Positions 8,148 through 14,859 of a stretch of DNA of 22,716 nucleotides are shown here, in pieces. Source of the stretch: CAYVXE01 sp964455375 (GTDB taxonomy: Bacteria; Zhuqueibacterota; Zhuqueibacteria; Oceanimicrobiales; Oceanimicrobiaceae); NCBI GenBank assembly GCA_964455375.1, contig CAYVXE010000071.1, positions 1 to 22,716 on the forward strand, given 5' to 3'. How positions within the stretch are numbered: position 1 is the first letter of the stretch; every line of letters begins with the position of its first letter. Both the position numbers and the translations under genes were made by a program. The notes beneath the pieces were generated by a model, which was not told the origin of the DNA, did no database searches, and was given only the letters and a program-made list of their open reading frames with translations.

Positions 8148-8574
8148 AATCATTCTCCTGAAAATAAAATTCCTGCAGCACCTGACCTTGCGTAAGCGCA
8201 TAGTCAGGAAACACCTTACTACCTAAAATATAACTAAGGAACTTTTGTCGATTGCGGCGAAACTGTCAAATGATGAATTAATGTTAATTTATTTTAACAG
8301 CCGGCCCCCCAATTACCATTCCACTTTTTTAAATAAATTTAACATTTAATTTAATGGCATTTACTATAAAATGCAACAATAAATACAACGATAGCGACTT
8401 AGCGCCCCATTTTCTACTTGAAAAGTCACCGATAAGAAGCCACTTTTAACTTGCATTTTACCCATCAAGGTATTATGTTCAATCTGGTTAAAAGCCCAAA
8501 CAACTGCCCGGCAGGAACAAGGCGGCAGAAACGACTATTTCAAACAAACATTGCAACTTCGTTGGAGTATCAAA
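8148..8574. other. Divergent intergenic region between plsY and the TPR/parvulin gene
   Basis: This 427-bp region must hold the start signals for both divergent genes. It is AT-rich around 8280-8400. A TTGACA occurs on the minus strand near 8266 but has no well-spaced -10. On the plus side I found no clean -35/-10 pair. Apart from the leader hairpin of plsY at 8181-8208, I see no other structure. Confidence 0.4.
8181..8208 (-). promoter_or_regulatory. Hairpin in the plsY leader
   Basis: A symmetric stem-loop: CCTGAC/GTCAGG outer stem, a 2x2 internal mismatch (ct/ta), TGCG/CGCA inner stem and loop taag. It ends 33 bp before the plsY start codon. It could be a leader structure or a dispersed palindrome; no ligand-binding RNA family is recognisable. 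Confidence 0.35.
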
Positions 8575-9780
8575 ATGAAAAGATTGATCTTTGCTAATTT
8601 AACACTGGTCTTCTTGCTGTCGTTGAGTCAAATGATCTTTGCCCAAACAGCAGATGAACTGAACGAACAGGCCATGAAACTCATAACTGAAGGCAAGGTG
8701 AATGACGCCGTAAATAAATATAAAGAAATTCTGAAGAAGGACTCGACGTACGCCAAAGCCTACATCAATTTAGGATTTATCTACTATTCTAACGGTCAAA
8801 CCAACCCGGCGATTGCACTTTACCAAAAGGCGCTTTCTCTCGAGCCTGACAATCCTCTGGCGCATAACAATCTGGGAGTCGTCTATTTAGCCTTGGGGAA
8901 ATATAATGCGGCCATCAACGAATATAAACTGGCTCTTAAGAATCAGGAAAATTATCCGGAAGCGCATAGTAACCTTTCGTTTGCACTGTATTCTGTAGGA
9001 TTATCTGATCTGGCAATAAAAGAAGCCGAAATAGCCACACAATTAAATCCAAAATACGCCAGGGCATACAACAACTTAGGGTTAGCACATCATGCAAAGG
9101 GAATGTATAAAGAGGCGATTACGGATTATAAAAAAGCTTTGGAACTGTTTCCCGATATGGTACTCGCTCTGAACAATCTCGGCATCACCTACCGCACAAT
9201 AGGGAAAATTGATTCAAGCATACAAATGCATCAAAAAGCTGCAGCTCTGGACACTTTAAATACCGAATCATTTAATAACCTCGGCCTGGCCTATATTGCC
9301 AAAGGTGACATCAATTCTGCCATTCAATCATTTGAGCGCGTCTTAAAAATACAACCGGCCAATGCTGTGGCACACAACAATTTAGCTTATTCCTATTACG
9401 AAATCTTAAACTATAGCATGGCCATGCAGCACGCCAAAGCGGCAGAGCGGTTTGGCTTAAAAATCAATCCGGATTTCATGGAAGATATGAACAAATCTTT
9501 AGACCCCGACTATATGCGTGCTCGTTATCTTGTCGTGAAAACGGAAGCCGAAGCACAGGAAATTTTAAATGAAATCAAAAAAGGCGGCGACTTTGCACAA
9601 ATTGCAGCAGCGAAATCTTTGGACAAGGTCACTGCTGCGAACCGCGGTGACTTTGGCTATTTCAAAAAGGGCGATCTGAGGCCAGAATTCGAGAAAGTGA
9701 TTGCCGGTTTGAAAAAAGGAGAAGTCAGCGGCATCATTAAAACAGATATCGGTTTTCAAATTTTCCAGAAAACAAAATAA
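8575..9780 (+). CDS. Exported TPR protein with C-terminal parvulin-like domain
   Basis: A 401-aa protein. Residues 1-23 are a signal peptide (KR, then a hydrophobic stretch to IFA before QT), so it is exported. About eight TPRs fill residues 25-310 with strongly regular units (AYINLGFIYYSNG, AHNNLGVVYLALG, AYNNLGLAHHAKG). Residues 316-401 match a PpiC/parvulin peptidyl-prolyl isomerase fold: ARYLVVKTEAEA, then GDFGYFKKGDLRPEFEKV, LKKGEVSGIIKT and GFQIF. In active parvulins the first motif is SHILVK and the last GYHII; here both histidines are replaced (Tyr318, Gln395), so catalysis is doubtful and a chaperone or binding role is more likely. The start is ATG 8575 with GGAG eight bases upstream. 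An upstream TTG (8551) would spoil the signal peptide. Confidence 0.85.
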   Translation: MKRLIFANLTLVFLLSLSQMIFAQTADELNEQAMKLITEGKVNDAVNKYKEILKKDSTYAKAYINLGFIYYSNGQTNPAIALYQKALSLEPDNPLAHNNLGVVYLALGKYNAAINEYKLALKNQENYPEAHSNLSFALYSVGLSDLAIKEAEIATQLNPKYARAYNNLGLAHHAKGMYKEAITDYKKALELFPDMVLALNNLGITYRTIGKIDSSIQMHQKAAALDTLNTESFNNLGLAYIAKGDINSAIQSFERVLKIQPANAVAHNNLAYSYYEILNYSMAMQHAKAAERFGLKINPDFMEDMNKSLDPDYMRARYLVVKTEAEAQEILNEIKKGGDFAQIAAAKSLDKVTAANRGDFGYFKKGDLRPEFEKVIAGLKKGEVSGIIKTDIGFQIFQKTK

Positions 9781-9799
9781 AACAACATATCGCAATTTA

Positions 9800-10265
9800 A
9801 TGAAAACAGAAAACGCAGAAAAATCCATTGAAGAGGTCAGAAAATTCTGGGGGTCAAACCCTCTTTTCGCCGGAGAATCAAAGTTTCGGGTTGGTAGCAA
9901 GGAGTTCTTTGAAAACCATCGCACGGTCTATATCAACGATTGTTTTGCCGGACGCATGGACACCAGCGGATTTTTCCAATAGAATCAAACAATCAGCGAT
10001 TCTCGATCTTGGCTACGGTCCGGGAAAATATTTATTCAAGCGATGACGTCAACGGGACCGTCAGGCTGTTTGACGGAAAAGAGAATCAGGTGGGAAAAGC
10101 GTATTCAAAAAAAGAATTTTTGTCGATGTTAAAACCGCATTTCCAGGTTGACGAAACCTTCCTCCACTTCTTTCCCGCACGTTCGTTTCCAATCCGCATT
10201 CCCCGTTGGTTGCACCGTTTTCTCGACGCAAAAACCGGTTTTCTGATTTATGCAAAATGCCGGAT
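9800..10265 (+). pseudogene. Decayed class I SAM-dependent methyltransferase
   Basis: Three frames together read as one broken protein. The first (9800-9982) gives a methyltransferase N-terminus, EEVRKFWGSNPLFAGESKF then KEFFENHRTVYINDCFAGRMD, and stops. The next frame carries motif I (QSAILDLGYGPGKY, about 9990-10032) and stops at 10046. A third frame, open from about 10030 into the gap, gives a C-terminal tail (VRLFDGKENQVGKAYSKKEF through to FLIYAKCR). Motif I is followed almost at once by this tail, so most of the Rossmann core, roughly 100 or more residues, is missing. I infer a deletion plus frameshifts. Assembly error near the scaffold gap is the alternative. What the intact enzyme would methylate is unknown. 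Confidence 0.7.
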
Positions 10266-10365
10266 NNNNNNNNNNNNNNNNNNNNNNNNNNNNNNNNNNN
10301 NNNNNNNNNNNNNNNNNNNNNNNNNNNNNNNNNNNNNNNNNNNNNNNNNNNNNNNNNNNNNNNNN
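10266..10365. other. Assembly gap of exactly 100 N
   Basis: A run of 100 undetermined bases, the usual placeholder for a scaffold join of unknown length. It cuts the 3' end of the glycosyltransferase and touches the end of the methyltransferase pseudogene. The real distance, and whether the two sides truly adjoin, cannot be known from here. Confidence 0.99.
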
Positions 10366-10829
10366 TTCATCAGCACAGATGAGGGACTGACAATGCAAAG
10401 CGGCAGACAGTGCTCAAAAATCCAGCCGGAGTACTTGCGGTGCTTGTTTTTGGGGTTCACCCGCACGCCTCTACGAATCCATATTTCATCCGTGTAGCTG
10501 ACCATCGCATCGGTGGCTTTCATCACTTCCACCTGCACGGCAAGTTTATTCTTTTGCCAGAGATCATCCGAGTCAAGAAAGGTAATATATTCACCGGACG
10601 ACCGTTCGATGCCGCAGTTTCGTGCCGCACCGGGGCCTTTTTTCTCCTGGTATATGATTTGCAAAACGTTACCCAAAGAATGCAGGTAAGCCTGCGTCCC
10701 GTCCGTCGACCCATCATCGACAACGATCAATTCAAAATCCCGGTACGTCTGCTGCAAAACGGAATCAATGGCATCTTTTAAAAATGCAAGCCGGTTGAAC
10801 GTAGGAATAATGACGCTGGTTTCTGGCAT
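10366..10829 (-). CDS. Family 2 glycosyltransferase, 3' end lost in the gap
   Basis: About 154 residues of the N-terminal GT-A domain are visible. It opens with SVIIPTFNRLAFLKDAIDSV and the nucleotide-sugar-binding ELIVVDDGSTDGT, then GPGAARNCGIERSSGEYITF and the metal-binding DSDDLW. These are the signatures of GT2 enzymes that build polysaccharide or lipopolysaccharide side chains from nucleotide sugars. The acceptor-binding half is missing because the reading runs into the N gap, so substrate and full length cannot be given. There is no signal peptide; GT2 enzymes of this kind act on the cytoplasmic face of the membrane. No clear ribosome site precedes the ATG at 10829, which is the only start consistent with the fold. 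No other envelope-sugar genes are visible nearby. Confidence 0.88.
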
Positions 10830-10937
10830 ATATCAGTATATGAATTCGAACAATTTTAATCAAGAAGCAGTTTAGCAATCTAACCTCGACCATTCATGAA
10901 TTTTCTTTAAACGGTAACGAAGCAAGGTGCAGGCTAC

Positions 10938-11021
10938 GAAGGAGATATGTAGCTCGACATTTATGTCGAGAAATTACACTCATGCTCCACGACATGAATG
11001 TCGTGCTACAGACGCTGAGTG
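10938..11021. repeat. Direct repeat copy A: inverted pair of 8-2-8 palindromes (REPIN-like)
   Basis: The element core runs TGTAG (10948-10952), palindrome CTCGACAT-tt-ATGTCGAG (10953-10970), a 17-bp spacer, palindrome CACGACAT-ga-ATGTCGTG (10988-11005), CTACA (11006-11010). The outer TGTAG/CTACA are reverse complements, so the two units face each other like the doublets called REPINs. The whole 84-bp block recurs as copy B 314 bp downstream. No transposase lies nearby. Confidence 0.7.
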
Positions 11022-11177
11022 GGCTTTTGGGACAGCCTGCAAGCAGAAAATCAAATGAACGGGTTTTATGTTCTCAAGTCGTCAATCGCTAATGGGCGTT
11101 CTTAAATCATTTCTTGAATAACCAACAAGCAATGATGACCAGCGATTTTTGAAGAATCACGATTGTCCGGTTAAGTT

Positions 11178-11210
11178 TGTAGAACCCACTTCAGTGGGTT
11201 TAGCGCTACA
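11178..11210. repeat. Single 8-2-8 palindrome flanked by TGTAG and CTACA
   Basis: TGTAG (11178-11182) directly abuts AACCCACT-tc-AGTGGGTT (11183-11200); after five bases comes CTACA (11206-11210). The arm sequence differs completely from the other copies, but the 8-2-8 layout and the TGTAG border are the same. That points to conservation of structure rather than of sequence. Confidence 0.65.
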
Positions 11211-11251
11211 GGCCAGCTTGTGCCGCACGTAGTCGGGGGCGTCTAAAAAGA

Positions 11252-11335
11252 GAAGCAGATGCGTAACTCTACATTTAAGTCCTGAGATTAGCCTGAAGCT
11301 CCACGACATGAATGTCGTGCTACAGACGCTGAGTG
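11252..11335. repeat. Direct repeat copy B, with one decayed palindrome
   Basis: Aligns with copy A over its full 84 bp. The last 38 bp (11298-11335) are identical to 10984-11021 and contain the intact palindrome CACGACAT-ga-ATGTCGTG (11302-11319) followed by CTACA. The first palindrome is degenerate here (ctctacat-tt-aagtcctgag), so the left half has diverged while the right half has been kept. Confidence 0.7.
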
Positions 11336-11493
11336 AGTTTATTCAGCAAATATTACGATGTTTCAGAGTCGTTTGAATAATTCAATCTAAAACTTTTCAG
11401 GATATATGAACTTGGCGCTACCGTTTTCAAATTTGAGACGATTGTGTGACAGCCTGTTAATTCCCGAATTTGTTTATTCAGTCGTTTTTTCGC

Positions 11494-11524
11494 TTGACTC
11501 GGTTTCATTTTTTTAACATATTAC
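11494..11524 (+). promoter_or_regulatory. Candidate argGH promoter
   Basis: TTGACT (11494-11499) is followed by CATATT after 17 bp or by TATTAC (11519-11524) after 19 bp; neither is ideal. It lies 36-66 bp before the argG start and directly after the palindrome-rich region. No canonical ARG box is seen, so arginine control cannot be claimed. Confidence 0.4.
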
Positions 11525-11559
11525 GTTCTATTTACAGACTTTATCTAGGGATCACTATC

Positions 11560-12825
11560 ATGAAAAACCCAAAGGTCGTACTTGCGTACAGCGGAGGCTT
11601 AGACACGTCGGTTATTTTGAAATGGCTCATTCAAAAAGGGTTTGAAGTTATTTGTTTTGTGGGCAATGTGGGACAACAAGAGGATTTTGAGGCTGTTAAA
11701 CGTAAGGCCTACGATACCGGAGCGTCCAACGTTTACGTGGAAGATCTACGTGAAGAATTTGTCACTGACTACATCTTTCCGGCATTACGCGGTAACGCAT
11801 TATATGAAGGCAGATACCTGCTTGGCACGTCGTTAGCAAGACCGCTTCTATCGAAAAAACAAATCGAGATCGCCGCGAAAGAAGGTGCGCAATACGTCTC
11901 GCACGGATCCACCGGTAAGGGCAATGATCAGGTACGATTTGAACTGACCTACTATGCGCTCAACCCGAACATCAAAATTATTTCGCCGTGGAAAGACCCT
12001 GAGTTTTTAGAAACATTCAAAGGACGTACCGACCTCATCAATTATGCAGAAAATTTCGGTATTCCTGTGAAAGCATCGAAAGCAAAGCCATACAGTGAAG
12101 ATGAGAACCTCCTGCACATCAGTCATGAAGCCGGCATTTTAGAAGACCCTTTATTGCGTCCGGATGAAAATGTCTTTTCGATGACCTCCTCTTTCCAGAA
12201 AGCGCCGGATAAAGAGACCGCCATCGAAATTCATTTTAAGAATGGAAATCCGGTTAAAGTCGTCAATCTTGAAGACAAGCGGACAGAAAGCAAACCACTG
12301 AATCTCTTTTTGTATCTGAATGAACTTGGAAGCAAAAACGGTGTCGGGCGCGTGGACATGGTGGAAAACCGTTATATCGGCATCAAATCAAGAGGTGTGT
12401 ATGAATCCCCCGGAGCGACAATTCTCTGGGCCGCACACCGGGATTTGGAGGGACTCGCGATGGACAAGGAAGTGACACACCTGCGAGATATGCTCATCCC
12501 GAAATTTGCCGAACTCATTTACAACGGCTTCTGGTTTTCACCGGAAATGGACTTCCTCATGAGTGCTTTCAATAAGAGTCAGGAAGCTGTGGACGGTAAA
12601 GTTTTGGTGGCTTTGTACAAAGGAAACGTCACCATCGTCGGACGAGATTCCCCGACCTCGCTCTATCAGCAGGACTTCTCAAGTATGGAAGTGGAAGGCG
12701 GTTTCGACGCCACCGATTCACGCGGCTTTATCAACATCAATGCCATTCGCTTAAAAGCGCATCATTTGGTTCTACGAAAACATAAGCCGTACTCCTGGCG
12801 CAAAAAGGCAAATGAGGATTCCTGA
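11560..12825 (+). CDS. argG: Argininosuccinate synthase
   Basis: A 421-aa cytoplasmic enzyme that joins citrulline and aspartate, using ATP, to make argininosuccinate, the penultimate step of arginine synthesis. The N-terminal PP-loop VVLAYSGGLDTS (SGGLD at residues 11-15) binds ATP. YEGRYLLGTSLARPLLSKK and VSHGSTGKGNDQVRFEL are the standard substrate-binding signatures, with GVGRVDMVENRYIGIKSRGVYESPG further on. The start is placed at MKNPKVVL, where the fold begins, with AGGGA about nine bases upstream. The open frame extends 30 codons further upstream, but those residues are AT-rich, hydrophobic and foreign to the family. The stop is two bases before the argH ATG, so the two form an operon. 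Length is normal. Confidence 0.97.
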   Translation: MKNPKVVLAYSGGLDTSVILKWLIQKGFEVICFVGNVGQQEDFEAVKRKAYDTGASNVYVEDLREEFVTDYIFPALRGNALYEGRYLLGTSLARPLLSKKQIEIAAKEGAQYVSHGSTGKGNDQVRFELTYYALNPNIKIISPWKDPEFLETFKGRTDLINYAENFGIPVKASKAKPYSEDENLLHISHEAGILEDPLLRPDENVFSMTSSFQKAPDKETAIEIHFKNGNPVKVVNLEDKRTESKPLNLFLYLNELGSKNGVGRVDMVENRYIGIKSRGVYESPGATILWAAHRDLEGLAMDKEVTHLRDMLIPKFAELIYNGFWFSPEMDFLMSAFNKSQEAVDGKVLVALYKGNVTIVGRDSPTSLYQQDFSSMEVEGGFDATDSRGFININAIRLKAHHLVLRKHKPYSWRKKANEDS

Positions 12826-12827
12826 AT

Positions 12828-14012
12828 ATGAAACTCTGGCAAAAAGGGGTTCCGCTCAACAAACAGATAGAAGCATTCACGGTGGACAATGACTATCTTC
12901 TCGACCAGCAGTTACTGACTTACGACTGTACCGCTTCCATCGCCCATGCAAGGATGTTGGGGAAAACCGGTATTTTAACGGCCACTGAAGTCGAAGCGCT
13001 GGTGGACGAATTGAATAACATAAAAACCCTGGCTGCTGAAGGAAACTTCACAATCAAACAGGAAGATGAAGACTGCCACACCGCTATTGAAAATCATCTT
13101 ACTCAAAACTTAGGTGAAACAGGTCAGAAAATACACACCGGCCGTTCCCGCAACGACCAGGTTCTCACCGCGTTGCGATTGTTTTACAAAGATGCTTTAG
13201 ATGCCTGTGACGAAGAAATCGACACGCTGCAGCAAGCTATGCGTTCCTTTGCTGCAAAATATAAAACCGTCGCTTTTCCCGGCTGGACACACACCAGAAA
13301 GGCGATGCCCTCGTCCATAAATCTGTGGGTCAACAGTATCATCGACGCAATGGAAGACAACAAACTACTCCTGAAAACCGCGTTGCAACTCGTTGACCAG
13401 AGCCCCTTAGGTACGGGCGCCGGGTATGGGGTTCCCATGCAACTGGACCGGGAATTCACCGCCAAAGACCTGCAGTTTTCCAAAATACAAGCGAATCCCA
13501 TTTACGCGCAAAACAGCCGCGGAAAATTCGAGGCAACGATTCTGCATACATTGAGCCAGATCATGTTCGATTTAAACAAAATGGCCACCGACCTGATCTT
13601 TTTCAGTTTGCCGGAATACGGATTTATAGAATTACCAGATGAATTTTGCACGGGAAGTTCCATCATGCCACAGAAAAAAAATCCGGATGTCCTCGAACTA
13701 CTGCGGGCAAAATATCATAACGTCGTGGCAAAGGAATTTCAACTTAAGTCGCTCACCAGCAATCTGATCTCCGGCTACCACCGCGATCTTCAACTGACCA
13801 AAGAGCCGGTTTTCACATCTTTCCAAATGACACTGTCGAGTCTGAGCATTACCACACTCATTTTCAAGAATTTGACAGTAAATGAAATAAATTGCAAGAA
13901 TGGATTAACCGAAGAGCTTTTTGCCACGCAAAACGTTTACAAACGCGTACAGAATGGCGTACCGTTTCGGGAAGCATACCGGCAAGTCGCAAAAAAAATC
14001 CACAAAAAATAA
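12828..14012 (+). CDS. argH: Argininosuccinate lyase, short form
   Basis: A 394-aa member of the fumarase/aspartase superfamily that splits argininosuccinate into arginine and fumarate. Key motifs are TGRSRNDQVLTALRLF (residues 104-119), FPGWTHTRKAMPSS (His155, the expected catalytic position) and the signature GSSIMPQKKNPD with the catalytic serine near residue 277-278. It is shorter than the roughly 460-aa E. coli type and has THTRKAMPSS in place of the common THLQRAQP. I read this as a lineage variant, not damage, because the fold runs through to the usual ELFATQNVYKRVQNGVPFREAY. Its ribosome site GAGGA (12814-12818) lies inside the end of argG. No terminator is evident after it. Confidence 0.95.
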   Translation: MKLWQKGVPLNKQIEAFTVDNDYLLDQQLLTYDCTASIAHARMLGKTGILTATEVEALVDELNNIKTLAAEGNFTIKQEDEDCHTAIENHLTQNLGETGQKIHTGRSRNDQVLTALRLFYKDALDACDEEIDTLQQAMRSFAAKYKTVAFPGWTHTRKAMPSSINLWVNSIIDAMEDNKLLLKTALQLVDQSPLGTGAGYGVPMQLDREFTAKDLQFSKIQANPIYAQNSRGKFEATILHTLSQIMFDLNKMATDLIFFSLPEYGFIELPDEFCTGSSIMPQKKNPDVLELLRAKYHNVVAKEFQLKSLTSNLISGYHRDLQLTKEPVFTSFQMTLSSLSITTLIFKNLTVNEINCKNGLTEELFATQNVYKRVQNGVPFREAYRQVAKKIHKK

Positions 14013-14110
14013 CCCGCTCGTTTCACCGGTTGCAACATGCAAAAAACGTTCAAAGCCGAAGACTCTTTTGATTCCCCTGCACAAAATCTTCCTTTTTATG
14101 AAACAAATTC

Positions 14111-14139
14111 TTGATTTCAACGGTACAATGCTTTATATT
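14111..14139 (+). promoter_or_regulatory. Promoter of the tetR-tolC-adaptor-RND operon
   Basis: TTGATT (14111-14116), 17 bp, TATATT (14134-14139): a well-spaced sigma70-like promoter. The expected start of transcription falls within the operator-like repeats that begin at the -10 edge, leaving a leader of about 55 nt before the tetR ATG. Confidence 0.6.
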
Positions 14140-14171
14140 GACCAACCAGTCACATTTTAACCAATCAGTCA
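14139..14171 (+). promoter_or_regulatory. Operator-like tandem repeats for the TetR regulator
   Basis: ACCAACCAGTCA (14141-14152) and ACCAATCAGTCA (14160-14171) differ at one base and are 19 bp apart, about two helical turns. The first sits in TGAC-caacca-GTCA, a partial dyad; the second keeps part of it. They directly follow the -10 element, so a bound repressor would block initiation. Binding by the adjacent TetR protein is inferred from position. Confidence 0.55.
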
Positions 14172-14202
14172 ATATTTACAAGCCAATTAAATACGAAATG
14201 AC

Positions 14203-14859
14203 ATGAACACACAACTTAGTCGTAAAGAACGTGAACGCATCGCCAAAAGAGAAGCGATTCTCGATGCCGCGCGCCAGGTTTTTTCAGAAAGAGGATTTGG
14301 CAAGGCGACACTTGATGAAATTGCTGAAGTTGCCGAATTCGGCAAGGGCACCCTTTACAATTATTTTAAAAACAAAGAAGAGCTTTTTGTAAGCGTAATC
14401 ATCCGCGGGATTCATCGGTTTCGCACATTTGTGGAAAACGCTCTGAAGGATAAATCGACTCCCCGGGAAAAACTGGAAACCTATGTGGACGCCAGTTTCA
14501 TTTTTTTTGAAGAGCATCGGCAGCTATTCAGTATTTTGCACACAGAAAGAAACAACCTCGCTCGCAGCTTGAATGATGACATGTTTCATAAATTCCATCA
14601 TGAGGAAACAAGCTTTACGCATTACCTGTCCATTATTTTTGATGAAGGGATTAAAGCAGGACAATTTAAGTCCATCGATCCGTCAAAATTGGCGGAAGCA
14701 TTATTTGGTATGATTCATTTTGCTATTATCCACGATGTGCGTGAACCGGCTACGTACAATTTGCACAATGAATCCGCCTTCATCAAGCGCATCTTTTTTG
14801 AAGGAGTCGCTAAACCGACAGAATCCGATCAAGCAAAGCAGAGGAAATCTTATGTTTAA
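14203..14859 (+). CDS. TetR/AcrR-family transcriptional regulator
   Basis: A 218-aa one-component repressor. The N-terminal DNA-binding domain spans about residues 16-62: REAILDAARQVFSERGFGKA, then TLDEIAEVAEFGKGTLYNYF and KNKEELF, the classic TetR helix-turn-helix. The rest is the all-helical ligand-binding and dimer domain, which varies and gives no clue to the inducer. It is the first gene of the efflux operon: its last eight bases overlap the tolC start, so expression is coupled. With the operator-like repeats over its promoter, the simplest model is autorepression of the whole operon, relieved by a pump substrate. That is inference from layout. The start has only a weak ribosome site but matches the family. 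Confidence 0.93.
   Translation: MNTQLSRKERERIAKREAILDAARQVFSERGFGKATLDEIAEVAEFGKGTLYNYFKNKEELFVSVIIRGIHRFRTFVENALKDKSTPREKLETYVDASFIFFEEHRQLFSILHTERNNLARSLNDDMFHKFHHEETSFTHYLSIIFDEGIKAGQFKSIDPSKLAEALFGMIHFAIIHDVREPATYNLHNESAFIKRIFFEGVAKPTESDQAKQRKSYV

Larger units (their letters stand above)
10830..11559. other. 730-bp non-coding region with palindrome cluster upstream of argG
   Basis: No gene is supported. An open frame running in from 11470 is only the upstream extension of argG. The region holds five palindromic units, one of them degenerate, at 10948-11335 and the likely argG promoter at its right end. The stretches 10830-10937 and 11336-11490 show no further structure that I trust. Confidence 0.6.

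Noticed and set aside
8148..8201. Upstream start of plsY at 8201
   Set aside because: The added basic residues are not typical of PlsY and come from the leader hairpin region; 8147 has AGGAG at proper spacing.
10938..11335. Palindrome cluster as a CRISPR array
   Set aside because: Units are unevenly spaced, have different sequences and opposite orientations, and there are no cas genes.
11374..11480. ArgR (ARG-box) operators upstream of argG
   Set aside because: TGAAT-a-ATTCA (about 11374-11384) and CGAAT-N6-ATTCA (11465-11480) have the wrong central spacing for the consensus TGAAT-N4-ATTCA.
11470..11559. N-terminal extension of ArgG
   Set aside because: The 30 extra residues include the likely promoter and are unlike the family, which starts at MKNPKVVL.
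14720..14851. Long N-terminal extension of the TolC protein
   Set aside because: It lies inside tetR in another frame and would bury the signal peptide; ATG 14852 has a good ribosome site.
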